Source of the DNA: Candidatus Zixiibacteriota bacterium
Lineage (GTDB): Bacteria > Zixibacteria > MSB-5A5 > UBA10806 > 4484-95
NCBI GenBank assembly: GCA_024231855.1
Contig: JAAEQD010000089.1
Coordinates: 1-35,073 of the forward strand
DNA length: 35,073 bases
Direction: 5' to 3'
Part shown: in pieces, positions 1 to 7,601 of the stretch
How positions within the stretch are numbered: the stretch's first letter is position 1
Layout of the letters: the number at the start of each line of letters is the position of its first letter
The notes under the pieces: model-generated
Seen by the model: the letters and a program-made list of their open reading frames with translations, nothing else
Databases searched by the model: none
What the model was told of the DNA's origin: nothing
Position numbers and translations under genes: made by a program

Positions 1-2
1 CC

Positions 3-116
3 ATAGGATTTAGATTTAAAGATAAAGAGCTTTTACAGTGGTATGAGCAAGAGAACAAATTAAGGGATGAAGCACATAAAGAAATGAATCAAAAAAGTAA
101 GAACCTTGAGGAATAA
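3..116 (+). CDS. C-terminal end of an unidentified protein (truncated by window edge)
   Basis: Frame 3 is open from the first base to a TAA at 114-116, followed at once by a second TAA, and encodes the last 37 residues of a protein. The visible piece is highly charged and helical (ELLQWYEQENKLRDEAHKEM). Its beginning, IGFRFKDKELLQWYE, loosely resembles the end of excisionase/MerR-type small helix-turn-helix domains, where a wing (IGxRxRF) is followed by a helix. That is only a resemblance. The rest lies outside the window, so no function is assigned. The two consecutive stops and the lack of other open frames support it being a real gene end. Confidence 0.45.
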   Translation: MGFRFKDKELLQWYEQENKLRDEAHKEMNQKSKNLEE

Positions 117-241
117 TAATAGCAGTAAGTCTCGTTCATCTTTAACGAAGTGAATAAATAAATCCGTCAATTATAAGCGGTGATAGCAACATTATCGGGT
201 TTTACCCTTTGCGGTAGCACAGGACGAACCCGATCTACTAC

Positions 242-883
242 CTACCTATCGCGATCATTTATTATTTCATTATACATCACCGTTAGTATATCACTAAAAA
301 GACTATCTGACTGTTTTGCATGTTGATCAACAATAGATAATGTATTGATTTCCATGAAATTTTTTAATTTATCTTTTTTCATTTTTTCAAATAATAAATT
401 ATATACTTTTTTTAAGTTCAAATGATCTAAATAATTATCAATATATTTGTTTAAAGAATCGCTATAATAAACACGCGCCAAGTTTAAATTGCTTACTAAA
501 TCCGAGCGATAAGCATCACATTCTAGATTTTTTTCATATTCATATCCAAACTTATCTCGTAATTTTTTTAATACAATTGATCGTTTATCAAAATCTATTG
601 AGTCTAAGCTAATATACCCATATAATTGTCCTAATTCTTTAAACTGATCAATCATTATTTGGCATTTAAATGGATATAAATTATTAATTTTTGATCCTGA
701 GTATGATACACTTTCAAGCAATTCTATTTTCCGTGTTTCTAATGTGTCTTGTTTTTCAATATCCCATTGATAAGACCAGAGAAAAAAATTAAATAATAAA
801 CTCGCGGCGCTTACAATTAATGCAACAAATAATGAAATAATCCATTGATTATTCTTTTTAGAATCCTCAATTTCGTTTACCAT
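242..883 (-). CDS. Single-pass membrane protein of unknown function, AT-rich
   Basis: Unrecognised 213-residue protein. After a short charged N-terminus there is one hydrophobic segment at about residues 13-36 (WIISLFVALIVSAASLLFNF), then a long, charged, mostly helical part. This fits a small inner-membrane-anchored protein with a soluble helical domain; which side of the membrane it faces cannot be decided. The ATG at 883 is preceded by a strong AGGAGG ribosome site about 8 bases upstream, and a good sigma-70-like promoter lies at 952-980. Codon use is strikingly AT-rich compared with neighbours such as the HIT gene, which suggests acquired DNA. It stands alone on the minus strand. Confidence 0.75.
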   Translation of the reverse strand: MVNEIEDSKKNNQWIISLFVALIVSAASLLFNFFLWSYQWDIEKQDTLETRKIELLESVSYSGSKINNLYPFKCQIMIDQFKELGQLYGYISLDSIDFDKRSIVLKKLRDKFGYEYEKNLECDAYRSDLVSNLNLARVYYSDSLNKYIDNYLDHLNLKKVYNLLFEKMKKDKLKNFMEINTLSIVDQHAKQSDSLFSDILTVMYNEIINDRDR

Positions 884-951
884 TTTGAATTCCTCCTAGA
901 TCTGAGTAAAAACACTGACAAGATTAATAGAATCTCATAGTTTTCGCAATT

Positions 952-980
952 CATATACAAAACTTCAATTATATTGTCAA
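952..980 (-). promoter_or_regulatory. Sigma-70-like promoter for the minus-strand membrane protein gene
   Basis: On the minus strand TTGACA (plus 975-980) is followed after exactly 17 bases by TATATG (plus 952-957). Transcription would start near 945, giving a leader of about 60 bases before the ATG at 883. Confidence 0.6.
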
Positions 981-999
981 CGATAATAAAACCCGAGTG

Positions 1000-1026
1000 C
1001 CCATCTCCCGCCAAAACGGGAGTGGG
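1000..1026. repeat. Hairpin of the CCCAyCyCCCG type
   Basis: The arms CCCATCTCCCG and CGGGAGTGGG flank a six-base loop, with one bulged base. The same design (arms CCCACCCCG and CGGGGATGGG, six-base loop) recurs at 33412-33436, so this is probably a dispersed short repeat. Confidence 0.55.
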
Positions 1027-1109
1027 ATACTTATTATCTATCTAAATATTTGAATAATCCACTCCCTGAGTTGTATAATTATATGACAAAACCGAAAGCG
1101 AGGTGCGCG

Positions 1110-1373
1110 ATGTTGAGTACAACCTTATTAATCGTGATGTTCGCCTTTGCCGCGATCTATATATTCGCGACAATCAGGATAGTGATCGAATTACAGAAAC
1201 GCGATTACAAAATCAATTTCCTGCTTATTAAGGTACTGATTTTCAAGTATCTTAATCAGTACAAAAAAATCACCACCGAGGAGACCGGCAGTCCCGGGCA
1301 ATTGTATTATGTCTGGGTCTATTCGGTCCTTCTGATGGCGATATTCGCGTTTGGCGTAATCGCTACCGTGTAA
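1110..1373 (+). CDS. Small two-pass membrane protein of unknown function
   Basis: Unrecognised 87-residue protein. It has an N-terminal hydrophobic segment (residues about 3-25, LLIVMFAFAAIYIFATIRIV), a basic middle section rich in Lys and Tyr, and a second hydrophobic segment at the C-terminus (YVWVYSVLLMAIFAFGVIA). The frame is open further upstream to a TTG at 1050, but that codon and the ATG at 1083 lack a ribosome site. The ATG at 1110 has GAGGTG ending about 5 bases before it and puts the first membrane segment right at the N-terminus, so I chose it. A repeat hairpin follows about 50 bases after the stop. Confidence 0.6.
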   Translation: MLSTTLLIVMFAFAAIYIFATIRIVIELQKRDYKINFLLIKVLIFKYLNQYKKITTEETGSPGQLYYVWVYSVLLMAIFAFGVIATV

Positions 1374-1424
1374 GCTATAAGAAACTTGACCTTAGACAAA
1401 TCTTTATGTTATAGTCATTCATGT

Positions 1425-1450
1425 GTTGTCGGGTCCCCTGACCCGACAAC
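1425..1450. repeat. 3'-end hairpin repeat (type copy)
   Basis: Perfect hairpin with arms GTTGTCGGGTC and GACCCGACAAC and a four-base loop. It lies 52 bases after the small membrane protein gene. This is the commonest form of a dispersed family; identical or near-identical copies are at 11399-11424 and 15875-15900. Confidence 0.85.
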
Positions 1451-1542
1451 TTATAATCTAGTTATGTATTGGGTGGGATTAATGTAGTGATAGCCCAAAT
1501 GGGCTGTCTTGGGCGGGGCCGTACTGGTAATCGATCAACCAG

Positions 1543-1562
1543 ATTCCCGTTTTCACGGGAAT
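1543..1562. repeat. Short inverted repeat ahead of the HIT gene
   Basis: ATTCCCGT, a four-base TTTC loop and ACGGGAAT form an 8-bp perfect stem, followed by GAC. The hairpin overlaps the first ATG of the open frame at 1561, which is one reason to prefer the later HIT start. Confidence 0.5.
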
Positions 1563-1596
1563 GACATATTTAAAAATACTGATAAAGAGACGACAA

Positions 1597-1932
1597 ATGC
1601 CAAACTGTATTTTTTGTAAAATCGCCGAACACAACCTGAATGCCGATATAATTTACGAGGATAATGATATCGTGGCTTTCCGCGATCTCAAGCCTCAGGC
1701 GCCAACCCATCTTCTCCTGATTCCCAGGGAGCATATCCCCACTATCGAGGAGGCTTCACCCGCGATACTGGGTAAACTGATGAGCAAGGCATCCGAGTTG
1801 GCCAAGAAAGAGGGCATCTCAGCCAAAGGTTATCGCACGGTTATAAACTGCCGCGATTATGCCGGTCAATCGGTCTACCATCTGCACGTCCATCTTTTGG
1901 GTGGGCGATGGTTCCACTGGCCGCCGGGGTAG
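1597..1932 (+). CDS. HIT/HINT-family nucleotide hydrolase
   Basis: A 111-residue histidine-triad protein of the HINT branch. These are cytoplasmic dimers that bind nucleotides and hydrolyse AMP-linked phosphoramidates (family knowledge). The sequence shows the N-terminal CIFCKI motif (Cys4 and Cys7), the central THLLLIPREH strand, GYRTVINC, and the catalytic triad H95-L-H-V-H99 followed by LLGGR and the typical WPPG C-terminus. Length and ends match the family. The frame also opens at an ATG at 1561, but that would add 12 basic residues lying over a hairpin; MPNCIFCKI is the usual family N-terminus, so the ATG at 1597 is preferred. Only a weak GAGA ribosome site precedes it. Confidence 0.93.
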   Translation: MPNCIFCKIAEHNLNADIIYEDNDIVAFRDLKPQAPTHLLLIPREHIPTIEEASPAILGKLMSKASELAKKEGISAKGYRTVINCRDYAGQSVYHLHVHLLGGRWFHWPPG

Positions 1933-1949
1933 CCAGGTCCCCAATAATT

Positions 1950-1980
1950 GTAGGGATCGTAGCTTGACTCGACCCGGGGG
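1950..1980. repeat. Dispersed repeat, GTAGGG(A/G)TCGTAGCT type, copy 1
   Basis: The stretch starting GTAGGGATCGTAGCTTGACT and ending in CGACCCGGGG matches 9092-9123 with few differences. Both contain GGRTCG and CGACCC as inverted halves. It lies directly after the HIT gene. Confidence 0.55.
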
Positions 1981-2063
1981 TAGGGTGAAAAGTAGTTAAT
2001 TCACTCCTCATCCCCCTTCTCCCAGGCGGACGCAAGAATTTAAATTATAGAAGGGGGAGTACA

Positions 2064-2324
2064 ATGATCCTGCATAAAACAATCCCGATGGAATTCGAGG
2101 AAAAACAATATGAGATTCGCGTTTATCATGATGATATCTCAATAAACGTGGTAGCTTTTCGGGATAACCGGCCGGCAAATGGTTTCAGGCATATTGTCAG
2201 GATACCCAAGCGGGTCGATATCAAACAGCTCTTGGATAAACATAGGCCTGACGAATTAATTGAGGCCTGTAAAAGCGATATCACCGAGAAGCGCTGGGAG
2301 ACTTTTTCGAAAGTGATCGGCTGA
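2064..2324 (+). CDS. Small soluble protein of unknown function
   Basis: Unrecognised 86-residue protein with no signal peptide or membrane segment. The first half looks like beta strands (YEIRVYHDDISINVVAFRDN), the second half like basic helices (VDIKQLLDKHRPDELIEACKSD) ending in ERWETFSKVIG. The ATG is preceded by a purine-rich GAAGGGGGAG ribosome site, which supports translation. It follows the HIT gene at 131 bases, with a dispersed repeat in between, and a hairpin repeat starts only ten bases after its stop. Composition matches the core genome. Confidence 0.65.
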   Translation: MILHKTIPMEFEEKQYEIRVYHDDISINVVAFRDNRPANGFRHIVRIPKRVDIKQLLDKHRPDELIEACKSDITEKRWETFSKVIG

Positions 2325-2333
2325 ATTGAACTT

Positions 2334-2359
2334 GCTGTCGGGTACGGAGACCCGACAGC
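2334..2359. repeat. 3'-end hairpin repeat, compensated variant
   Basis: Arms GCTGTCGGGT and ACCCGACAGC form a perfect 10-bp stem with a six-base loop. Relative to the type copy, the second base pair is changed on both sides (T to C and A to G), so pairing is kept. It starts ten bases after the stop of the 86-residue gene. Confidence 0.85.
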
Positions 2360-2454
2360 ACAAATAAATATATTATTATTAACAGCCCTGACTTTCCAGT
2401 CGGGGATTTTGTCAACAAATTGCAGCTCATCCAATAGGTGAATGAGTTCCTGGT

Positions 2455-2480
2455 GTCGTCGGGTCCCATGACCCGACAAC
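2455..2480. repeat. 3'-end hairpin repeat between convergent genes
   Basis: GTCGTCGGGT, a CCCATG loop and ACCCGACAAC; one mismatch in the stem relative to the type copy. It lies 35 bases from the stop of the minus-strand gene ending at 2515. Confidence 0.8.
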
Positions 2481-2514
2481 ACTGGATATTAACTTATTGA
2501 GGTTTATTCGAGTA

Positions 2515-3651
2515 TTATTCAAAATAACAGAGCCTATCGAATTCATAAGTATTGTCAATCGGTCTTTGCAAGCCCAGCGTTAATCTGAAAGTAACGGCAT
2601 CGCCGGAAAGGTTCGTTCCCCGATCATTATCTAAGTCGATAATATTATAACATAATTCAAAATTCGCGAAACCCGTTTTAAACCTGTCGAAATATAGCCT
2701 GTAATTTAAACCGAAAAATGCTAACGGTGATCGAAGAACCACGTTATCATTGTCTTTTCCAAAATCCGTGGCGATTAACATATCAAAGCCGACGCCGCAA
2801 ATCCCTTCTATACCCGAGCGTTTTCCCTTCAAAAATTCATACGCGAATGTCATACTCATACTACTCCCGGAAAAATGATCGGTAGTAATTGTACTTTGAT
2901 TATGATAGACATCGTAACTATTCCTGGCCTTCCCCGAACGGAAATTTATATTGCCGAAGTATCTTAACCTGTTCTTGAAGCCTCCTAATTGAAAACCTAA
3001 ATCATTTTTTACGCCCAAGACATCAATCGGACCGATAGGCACCCAGATACCATAGTAGAAGCCCAAACACAACCTCGTTTTTCTCAGATTCTTCTCAAGG
3101 TCTTCTATTCTCAGATTATAGGCATCCTGAATACTCGTATTGGGATATTTGTTTTGGCGAAGTCTTTTCATGATATATTTTTGATCGCCGGCGTAATACT
3201 TGCAGAGAGCATGAGCCAATTTGTCTGGCTCAGTTTTCGAGGCTACTTTTTCGGCCAGGCTCATCTTGAATTTCCAGTAATCATCCAGATCTGAATTCCA
3301 TATGATACAAGAGCTATTGTAATCCCGGTTAAGCATTTCCCCGATCAAAGCCGAATCACGCCAATTATCCTCGAATCTACCGTTTTCAATGTTAAGAATC
3401 ATTTCTAATGAATTAAATTCATGAACATTGCAGACTGATTGATAATAATCGATGATCATATATACTGAATCGATTTTTCCTTCATTATATAATCGGGGTA
3501 TAAGTAATTGCGCGTTATATCGCATATGCGGGCACGGATACAACTTTCGTTCGTTGAGTAATTCGTAAAGCTTTTCGCGATCAACCGGCCACGCGATTGA
3601 AGATAAGGCAAATGATAGAAGCAGTATTTTAATAATCATTAATCTTTCCAT
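2515..3651 (-). CDS. Secreted protein with beta-barrel-like C-terminal half
   Basis: A 378-residue exported protein of unknown function. The N-terminus is a signal peptide (MERLMIIKILLLSFALSSIA). Residues to about 190 are charged and helical with several Cys. The second half alternates short amphipathic strands rich in Gly, Tyr, Phe and Asn (LGFYYGIWVPIGPIDVLG, LGFQLGGFKNRLRYFGNINF, MTFAYEFLKG, VTFRLTLGLQ), as in outer-membrane barrels. The C-terminus is not a classic terminal Phe. The open frame starts with TTG at 3654, but the ATG at 3651 with AAAGG upstream is more likely; the ATG six codons in is a third option. Its 3' end converges on the gene at 2064, with a hairpin repeat between them. 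Confidence 0.7.
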   Translation of the reverse strand: MERLMIIKILLLSFALSSIAWPVDREKLYELLNERKLYPCPHMRYNAQLLIPRLYNEGKIDSVYMIIDYYQSVCNVHEFNSLEMILNIENGRFEDNWRDSALIGEMLNRDYNSSCIIWNSDLDDYWKFKMSLAEKVASKTEPDKLAHALCKYYAGDQKYIMKRLRQNKYPNTSIQDAYNLRIEDLEKNLRKTRLCLGFYYGIWVPIGPIDVLGVKNDLGFQLGGFKNRLRYFGNINFRSGKARNSYDVYHNQSTITTDHFSGSSMSMTFAYEFLKGKRSGIEGICGVGFDMLIATDFGKDNDNVVLRSPLAFFGLNYRLYFDRFKTGFANFELCYNIIDLDNDRGTNLSGDAVTFRLTLGLQRPIDNTYEFDRLCYFE

Positions 3652-3802
3652 CAATTCAACCTTTCAATATAGATTTTACTTCGGCAAATGAACTTTCGTT
3701 CGAATAACTTCGGCCTACGCGTTTCACTAATTAATACAATCACAAGTTATATTTATTCCCAAATAGTTTACATACTAGAATCAGCAGTAGAATAATATAA
3801 AC

Positions 3803-3831
3803 AAAAACGGCGGATCCGAAAATCCACCGTT
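3803..3831 (-). terminator. Rho-independent terminator of the DUF4097 gene
   Basis: Read on the minus strand, AACGGTGGAT, a six-base loop and ATCCGCCGTT form a 10-bp stem with one mismatch, followed by a T-rich run (TTTTTGTTT). It lies about 40 bases beyond the stop at 3870. Confidence 0.7.
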
Positions 3832-3869
3832 CCCCCCAAAAAATATGATAAGGCAGAAATATAGGGAGC

Positions 3870-4772
3870 TTACTTTTTCAAAGTCGCGTCGCCGGTGGCC
3901 GATGAGATTCTGATATCAGGGTCGCTGTCGCCCCTGGTGAACGATTTTAGCATATACGTTTGGCCATGCTCGCGAATTCTCTCTTCATCATCGAAATCAA
4001 ACGGCGATTCTATATCGCCCCGACGATACCTTACCTGGAATTCGAAATAGCCTTTCACATCATTGCCGTCATAATCCAGTGTCGCGTCGCCCGAAGCCGA
4101 ATTGACGCTGAGATCGTATTCGGCGCTTTTGCCCAGCGCCACTTCGACATCCCCCGACGCCGAATTGAATTTACTTCTTTTGCTAAGTACGATCTCCTCG
4201 GCGTCGATATTGCCGGAGGCCGTGTTAATATCGAACTGCCCCTCGCACTTTTCGATATTATGATCGCCCGAAGCTGTATTGATATCGAATCTGCCATTAC
4301 ACTGAATAAAATCGTAATCACCGGAGGCCGTGTTAAGATCGTATCGGCCGCTGCAGTTTCTTATCTCGTAATCACCCGAGGCGGTATTGCCGCTGATATC
4401 GGCATCGATATCGGCCACGAACAGCCCCCCCGATGTGGAATTAAAATCGATCTCGGTGTTCTGGGGTACCGTCAATGTCCAGGTGGCGCTGCCATCGCAA
4501 TCCCCGTATATCTTCTCGGTTAATTTCAGAGTCCGGCCGCTGTCCCGGGTTCTCAGCTTGAACGCTTTCTCGGGATAATAGTTATTTTCGATTTCCAGAA
4601 TTATCTCATCGCCACTACCCTTTTTCACAATGACATCGGCACTGAGAGTTTTCACTCTGACAACATCTTTGGCCTCGAATTTCTCGGTCATAAACCGATC
4701 GGCCATAACCTGGGGCGGCATAATTATAGCGGCCACGATCAGAATCGCGATAATCATCTTGACAGTTCTCAT
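3870..4772 (-). CDS. Exported DUF4097-family beta-strand repeat protein
   Basis: A 300-residue exported protein of the DUF4097 (toastrack-like) beta-solenoid family. Members are envelope or secreted proteins of poorly defined function, often near anti-sigma or stress genes. The N-terminus is a signal peptide (MRTVKMIIAILIVAAIIM, cleavage near VMA-DR). From about residue 105 at least seven imperfect repeats carry the hallmark N-T/S-A-S/T-G-D/N: NTASGDYE, NTASGDYD, NTASGDHN, NTASGNID, NSASGDVE, NSASGDAT and SSATGDAT. The ATG at 4772 has AGGAGG just upstream. A terminator follows, so it is probably monocistronic. No anti-sigma partner is nearby. Confidence 0.85.
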   Translation of the reverse strand: MRTVKMIIAILIVAAIIMPPQVMADRFMTEKFEAKDVVRVKTLSADVIVKKGSGDEIILEIENNYYPEKAFKLRTRDSGRTLKLTEKIYGDCDGSATWTLTVPQNTEIDFNSTSGGLFVADIDADISGNTASGDYEIRNCSGRYDLNTASGDYDFIQCNGRFDINTASGDHNIEKCEGQFDINTASGNIDAEEIVLSKRSKFNSASGDVEVALGKSAEYDLSVNSASGDATLDYDGNDVKGYFEFQVRYRRGDIESPFDFDDEERIREHGQTYMLKSFTRGDSDPDIRISSATGDATLKK

Positions 4773-4937
4773 ATTTCCTCCTGGATTGATTAAGATTTCA
4801 AAGCTCTATTCACATTCTGGTATACGGAAAATGATGATTGAGGTTGCGTTGCCTGGCTAATTTTTAATGAAATTGGGTTTTTAATGGAATATTCTATATA
4901 GAAGAGTTGTATAATATTATAGATGATGGAGGATTGA

Positions 4938-6536
4938 ATGATGAAAAGCAGATATATCGCATTATTCCTTTTGCTATTCGCGCTACTAATAGCATGTTCA
5001 AAAGAAGTGGATCAATTTCCTAACTTGTCAAAGAGAATACCGTATTTGATGGAGCGATTGTACAGCAACCGTTGGAAGGTCAGATATTGTTCGGTGGACG
5101 ATCTTACAGGAAGAGATGCGGAGACAAAACGCGTTATCGAAACGCTTATCCGTGACGAGAACAAAGGGGTCGCCAATCGAGCTCTCATACGCTATCTCAT
5201 CGGCTTTGTTGACATTGATAAGACCCTCTTCAAACCTGAATTGTATTTTCATGGCGTAGTAGGCTATGATTTGTTTGAACCCGGCCCGGTAAACGATGAG
5301 GATTACGACGCCTTTGTCGATAATCACCTTCGTGTCCTCGATTCAGCACGGTTGGATATTCACAGCATGGACGAGAGCCTCATGATAGTTGGCATTATGG
5401 GAAAACCGAGCGACGCGGAGGCGGTGTATCCGTTTCTTCAAAGCCCGTACGACGACATAGCTCTTGCGGCAGCCAAGGCGGTTATCAGGCTCGGCCACAA
5501 GAAGAAAGGTTGTGAAACGCTTCAGCGGCTCGCAAGCTGGGATTCATCAAAGGATACTCCATATATGTACTGGGCTTTGTACGCTTTGAAGGAGATGCAA
5601 GACCCGGAACTTGAGACGATTGTATTGGACGGGCTGGCATCAATCGATAGCAGTGAAGGAATAGCACCTAATAAGGTCAACAGGTTCCTCTTACTGGCCG
5701 CGGATGTTACGAGCAAAGACGTTTGGAACGTAAAGGAGCCATGGAACAAGGCGGAAGGAGTCGGCCAATTCCCGGACCTGTCAAAGAGAATACCATATTT
5801 GATGGAGCGGTTACATAGCAACCGTTGGAAAGTCAGATATTGCCTTATAAGCGATCTTACGGGAAGAGATATAGAGACAAAACGCGTTCTTAAAACGCTT
5901 ATGCTTGACGAGAACAAAAGTGTCGCCAATCAAGCTACTGTGCGCTATCTCAACGCCTTTGTAGAAATTGACAGGTCTCTCTTCAAACCTGAACTGTATG
6001 TTCCGGGCAGATTCCCCGTAACGGACTTACCAGATAAAGAGCGGACCAACGCCCTGGTGGACTATTGCCTTGGTCGCCGGGACATCCCTCGCAAATCGCA
6101 CGATGATGAGCAATCCTTCCTTCCCGTGCTCAATCCAGAACAGTTGGATAATCCTCGCATGCACGAGACTCTTACGGTGGTTGGCATTCTGGGAAAACCG
6201 GGCGACGCGGAGAAGCTGTATCCGTTTCTTCAGAGCACCAACGACTATGCTGCTCTTGGCGCGATCAAAGCAGTTATCAGGATTGGTGACAAAAAGAAAG
6301 GAATGGAAGCGCTTCGGCGGCTTGCAAGTTGGGATCCATCAAAACACCTTGGCTATGTGACCGAAGCCTTGTACGCTTTGAAGGAGATGCAAGACCCGGA
6401 GCTGGAGACGATTGTAATTGATGTGTTATCGGTGATCGATCAAAGTGAAGGAATTCAACTTAATTGGCTCAATAGATTCCTTTTACTGGCCGCGGATGTT
6501 ACGAGCAAAGACGTTTGGAACATAGAAAAACCGTAG
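4938..6536 (+). CDS. HEAT-like repeat lipoprotein built from two tandem copies
   Basis: A 532-residue putative lipoprotein. The signal ends in a lipobox-like LLIAC at about residue 20, so it is likely lipid-anchored. Residues about 28-265 and 279-530 are copies of each other: both open with LSKRIPYLMERL.SNRWKVRYC and LTGRD.ETKRV and close with RFLLLAADVTSKDVWN. Each copy has helical pairs of the HEAT or PBS-lyase type (LMIVGIMGKPSDAEAVYPFL, ALYALKEMQDPELETIV). The DNA copies are offset by 753 bases at the start and 792 at the end, so copy two gained 13 codons. The ATG at 4938 has GGAGG upstream. HEAT-like proteins usually bind other proteins; no partner can be named. Confidence 0.8.
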   Translation: MMKSRYIALFLLLFALLIACSKEVDQFPNLSKRIPYLMERLYSNRWKVRYCSVDDLTGRDAETKRVIETLIRDENKGVANRALIRYLIGFVDIDKTLFKPELYFHGVVGYDLFEPGPVNDEDYDAFVDNHLRVLDSARLDIHSMDESLMIVGIMGKPSDAEAVYPFLQSPYDDIALAAAKAVIRLGHKKKGCETLQRLASWDSSKDTPYMYWALYALKEMQDPELETIVLDGLASIDSSEGIAPNKVNRFLLLAADVTSKDVWNVKEPWNKAEGVGQFPDLSKRIPYLMERLHSNRWKVRYCLISDLTGRDIETKRVLKTLMLDENKSVANQATVRYLNAFVEIDRSLFKPELYVPGRFPVTDLPDKERTNALVDYCLGRRDIPRKSHDDEQSFLPVLNPEQLDNPRMHETLTVVGILGKPGDAEKLYPFLQSTNDYAALGAIKAVIRIGDKKKGMEALRRLASWDPSKHLGYVTEALYALKEMQDPELETIVIDVLSVIDQSEGIQLNWLNRFLLLAADVTSKDVWNIEKP

Positions 6537-6571
6537 AACAAGCCGGATGCAGGCGATGGCGAGTAATATCT

Positions 6572-6631
6572 GTAGGGCAGGTCTTCCCGAGACCTGCCAA
6601 CGCAGGCAGGAGTCAGGGACTCCTGCCCTAC
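6572..6631. repeat. MITE-like repeat with two hairpins, copy A
   Basis: A 60-base element bounded by inverted ends GTAGGGCAG and CTGCCCTAC. Inside are two perfect hairpins: GGCAGGTCT/AGACCTGCC (6576-6598) and GGCAGGAGTC/GACTCCTGCC (6605-6627). It lies between two lipoprotein genes. A degenerate second copy is at 11485-11546 and a half copy at 12173-12195. Confidence 0.75.
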
Positions 6632-6655
6632 TTGCCGAGTTAGGAGGTAAGGAAT

Positions 6656-7534
6656 TTGAAAACGATTTTATTAACAGCCTGTATTTTACTTCTGCTTGCT
6701 GTCTCCTCGTGCTTTGCACCGGTCCGGAAGCATGACCGCCTGGAGGCCGCTGGGTTCACTGAGGAAATGCTATCTCAATCTTTCGAAGGCGGATGCGCCC
6801 TGGTAGTTGTTCGGGTTTCTTCGGTCCGAGAAGAAAAGAGTAGAAATAACATAATCTTTTATTACAACCGAATGAATGTACTTCGCTCAATTATAGACGG
6901 CGATCTTATTACAAAGAATCTCAGTGATCCCCTGGAAATTTTTGGATCGCTACCTAACGGAGAGGCGCTAACGCCAGGATCTGTGTACGCGCTTTTAATA
7001 ATCCAAAGAGCGCCCCAATATTGGGTGCTTAGAGATGCAGTAATAATGGTGGACAGCGCACAAAGTCCTTTAGTAAACAATCTTAATAAATTTGCATCGC
7101 GGGTCTACGAGACGACCAGCATCTTTGAGTTCCGAAAGCATACTACTGTTGTCAACAAATCGCTACCGGCGTTACCCGAACTGCTCTTGTCGCATTGTGA
7201 GAAGTTTCGACGCAACCCTGACGGGCGGGTGCGATTCGCGAAAGCAATTGCGGAATCCGACCTTGGATCGCGTCCGGACCAGTCGCAACCAATGTCATGG
7301 CGCCGGCAAAGCAAGAAACCAAAAGTAATCCTATCGCGCTCCCAAGCGCTTAGCCTCCTTGGAGAGCCTACTTACAAGAGTGGGAGACACTACTTATGGC
7401 ATTGCGGTAGAGATTCAAGCATTGACCAACCCGGGGAGTGGGTGGGAGTTCTATCAGTATCTTTCGATAACGACGCAAATGTGAGGACGTTAGGCTACGG
7501 ATCGCGGGAGCAATGGAAATCGCGAAAGGACTAG
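6656..7534 (+). CDS. Lipoprotein with BamE/SmpA-like C-terminal domain
   Basis: A 292-residue protein. The N-terminus is a lipoprotein-type signal (MKTILLTACILLLLAVSSC), with the lipobox Cys at residue 19. The middle (about 45-150) is a beta-rich domain of unknown type. The last 70 residues (SRSQALSLLGEPTYKSG, then a strand and VSFDNDANVRTLGYGS) resemble the SmpA/OmlA (BamE) fold, where SxxQVxxLLGxP begins a small alpha-beta domain; this is a pattern match only. The start is TTG at 6656, chosen because AGGAGG lies 8 bases before it and it places the signal exactly at the N-terminus. The gap to the previous lipoprotein gene is filled by a repeat. Confidence 0.7.
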   Translation: MKTILLTACILLLLAVSSCFAPVRKHDRLEAAGFTEEMLSQSFEGGCALVVVRVSSVREEKSRNNIIFYYNRMNVLRSIIDGDLITKNLSDPLEIFGSLPNGEALTPGSVYALLIIQRAPQYWVLRDAVIMVDSAQSPLVNNLNKFASRVYETTSIFEFRKHTTVVNKSLPALPELLLSHCEKFRRNPDGRVRFAKAIAESDLGSRPDQSQPMSWRRQSKKPKVILSRSQALSLLGEPTYKSGRHYLWHCGRDSSIDQPGEWVGVLSVSFDNDANVRTLGYGSREQWKSRKD

Positions 7535-7560
7535 CTCCTAATAACTGCGCCCTTCCCTGT

Positions 7561-7600
7561 GTTGTCGGGTCTCTCGCAGAGTCAAAAGACTGTACCCGAC
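7561..7600. repeat. 3'-end hairpin repeat, extended-loop variant
   Basis: GTTGTCGGGT and GTACCCGAC flank an extended loop CTCTCGCAGAGTCAAAAGAC. A sister copy with the same extended loop (GCGGAGTCAAAAGACC) is at 12219-12261. It lies between the convergent genes ending at 7534 and 7602. Confidence 0.7.
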
Positions 7601-7601
7601 G

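Noticed and set aside
194..234. ATCGGGTT/AACCCGAT inverted repeat as a terminator for the 242-883 gene
   Set aside because: The loop is about 25 bases and no T tract follows on the minus strand, so it is too weak to call.
1425..1450. The hairpin family as ordinary rho-independent terminators
   Set aside because: No T tract follows any copy, and genes such as the EF-G-like one have a separate, proper terminator just beyond the hairpin.
3960..4523. 187-codon frame opposite the DUF4097 gene
   Set aside because: It is an antisense shadow created by the repeat codons of the DUF4097 gene; the minus-strand protein has a signal peptide, ribosome site and terminator.
6572..6631. A CRISPR array or a tRNA in the hairpin-rich gaps
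   Set aside because: The repeats are scattered and not regularly spaced with unique spacers, and the hairpins do not form a cloverleaf or contain T-loop/anticodon features.
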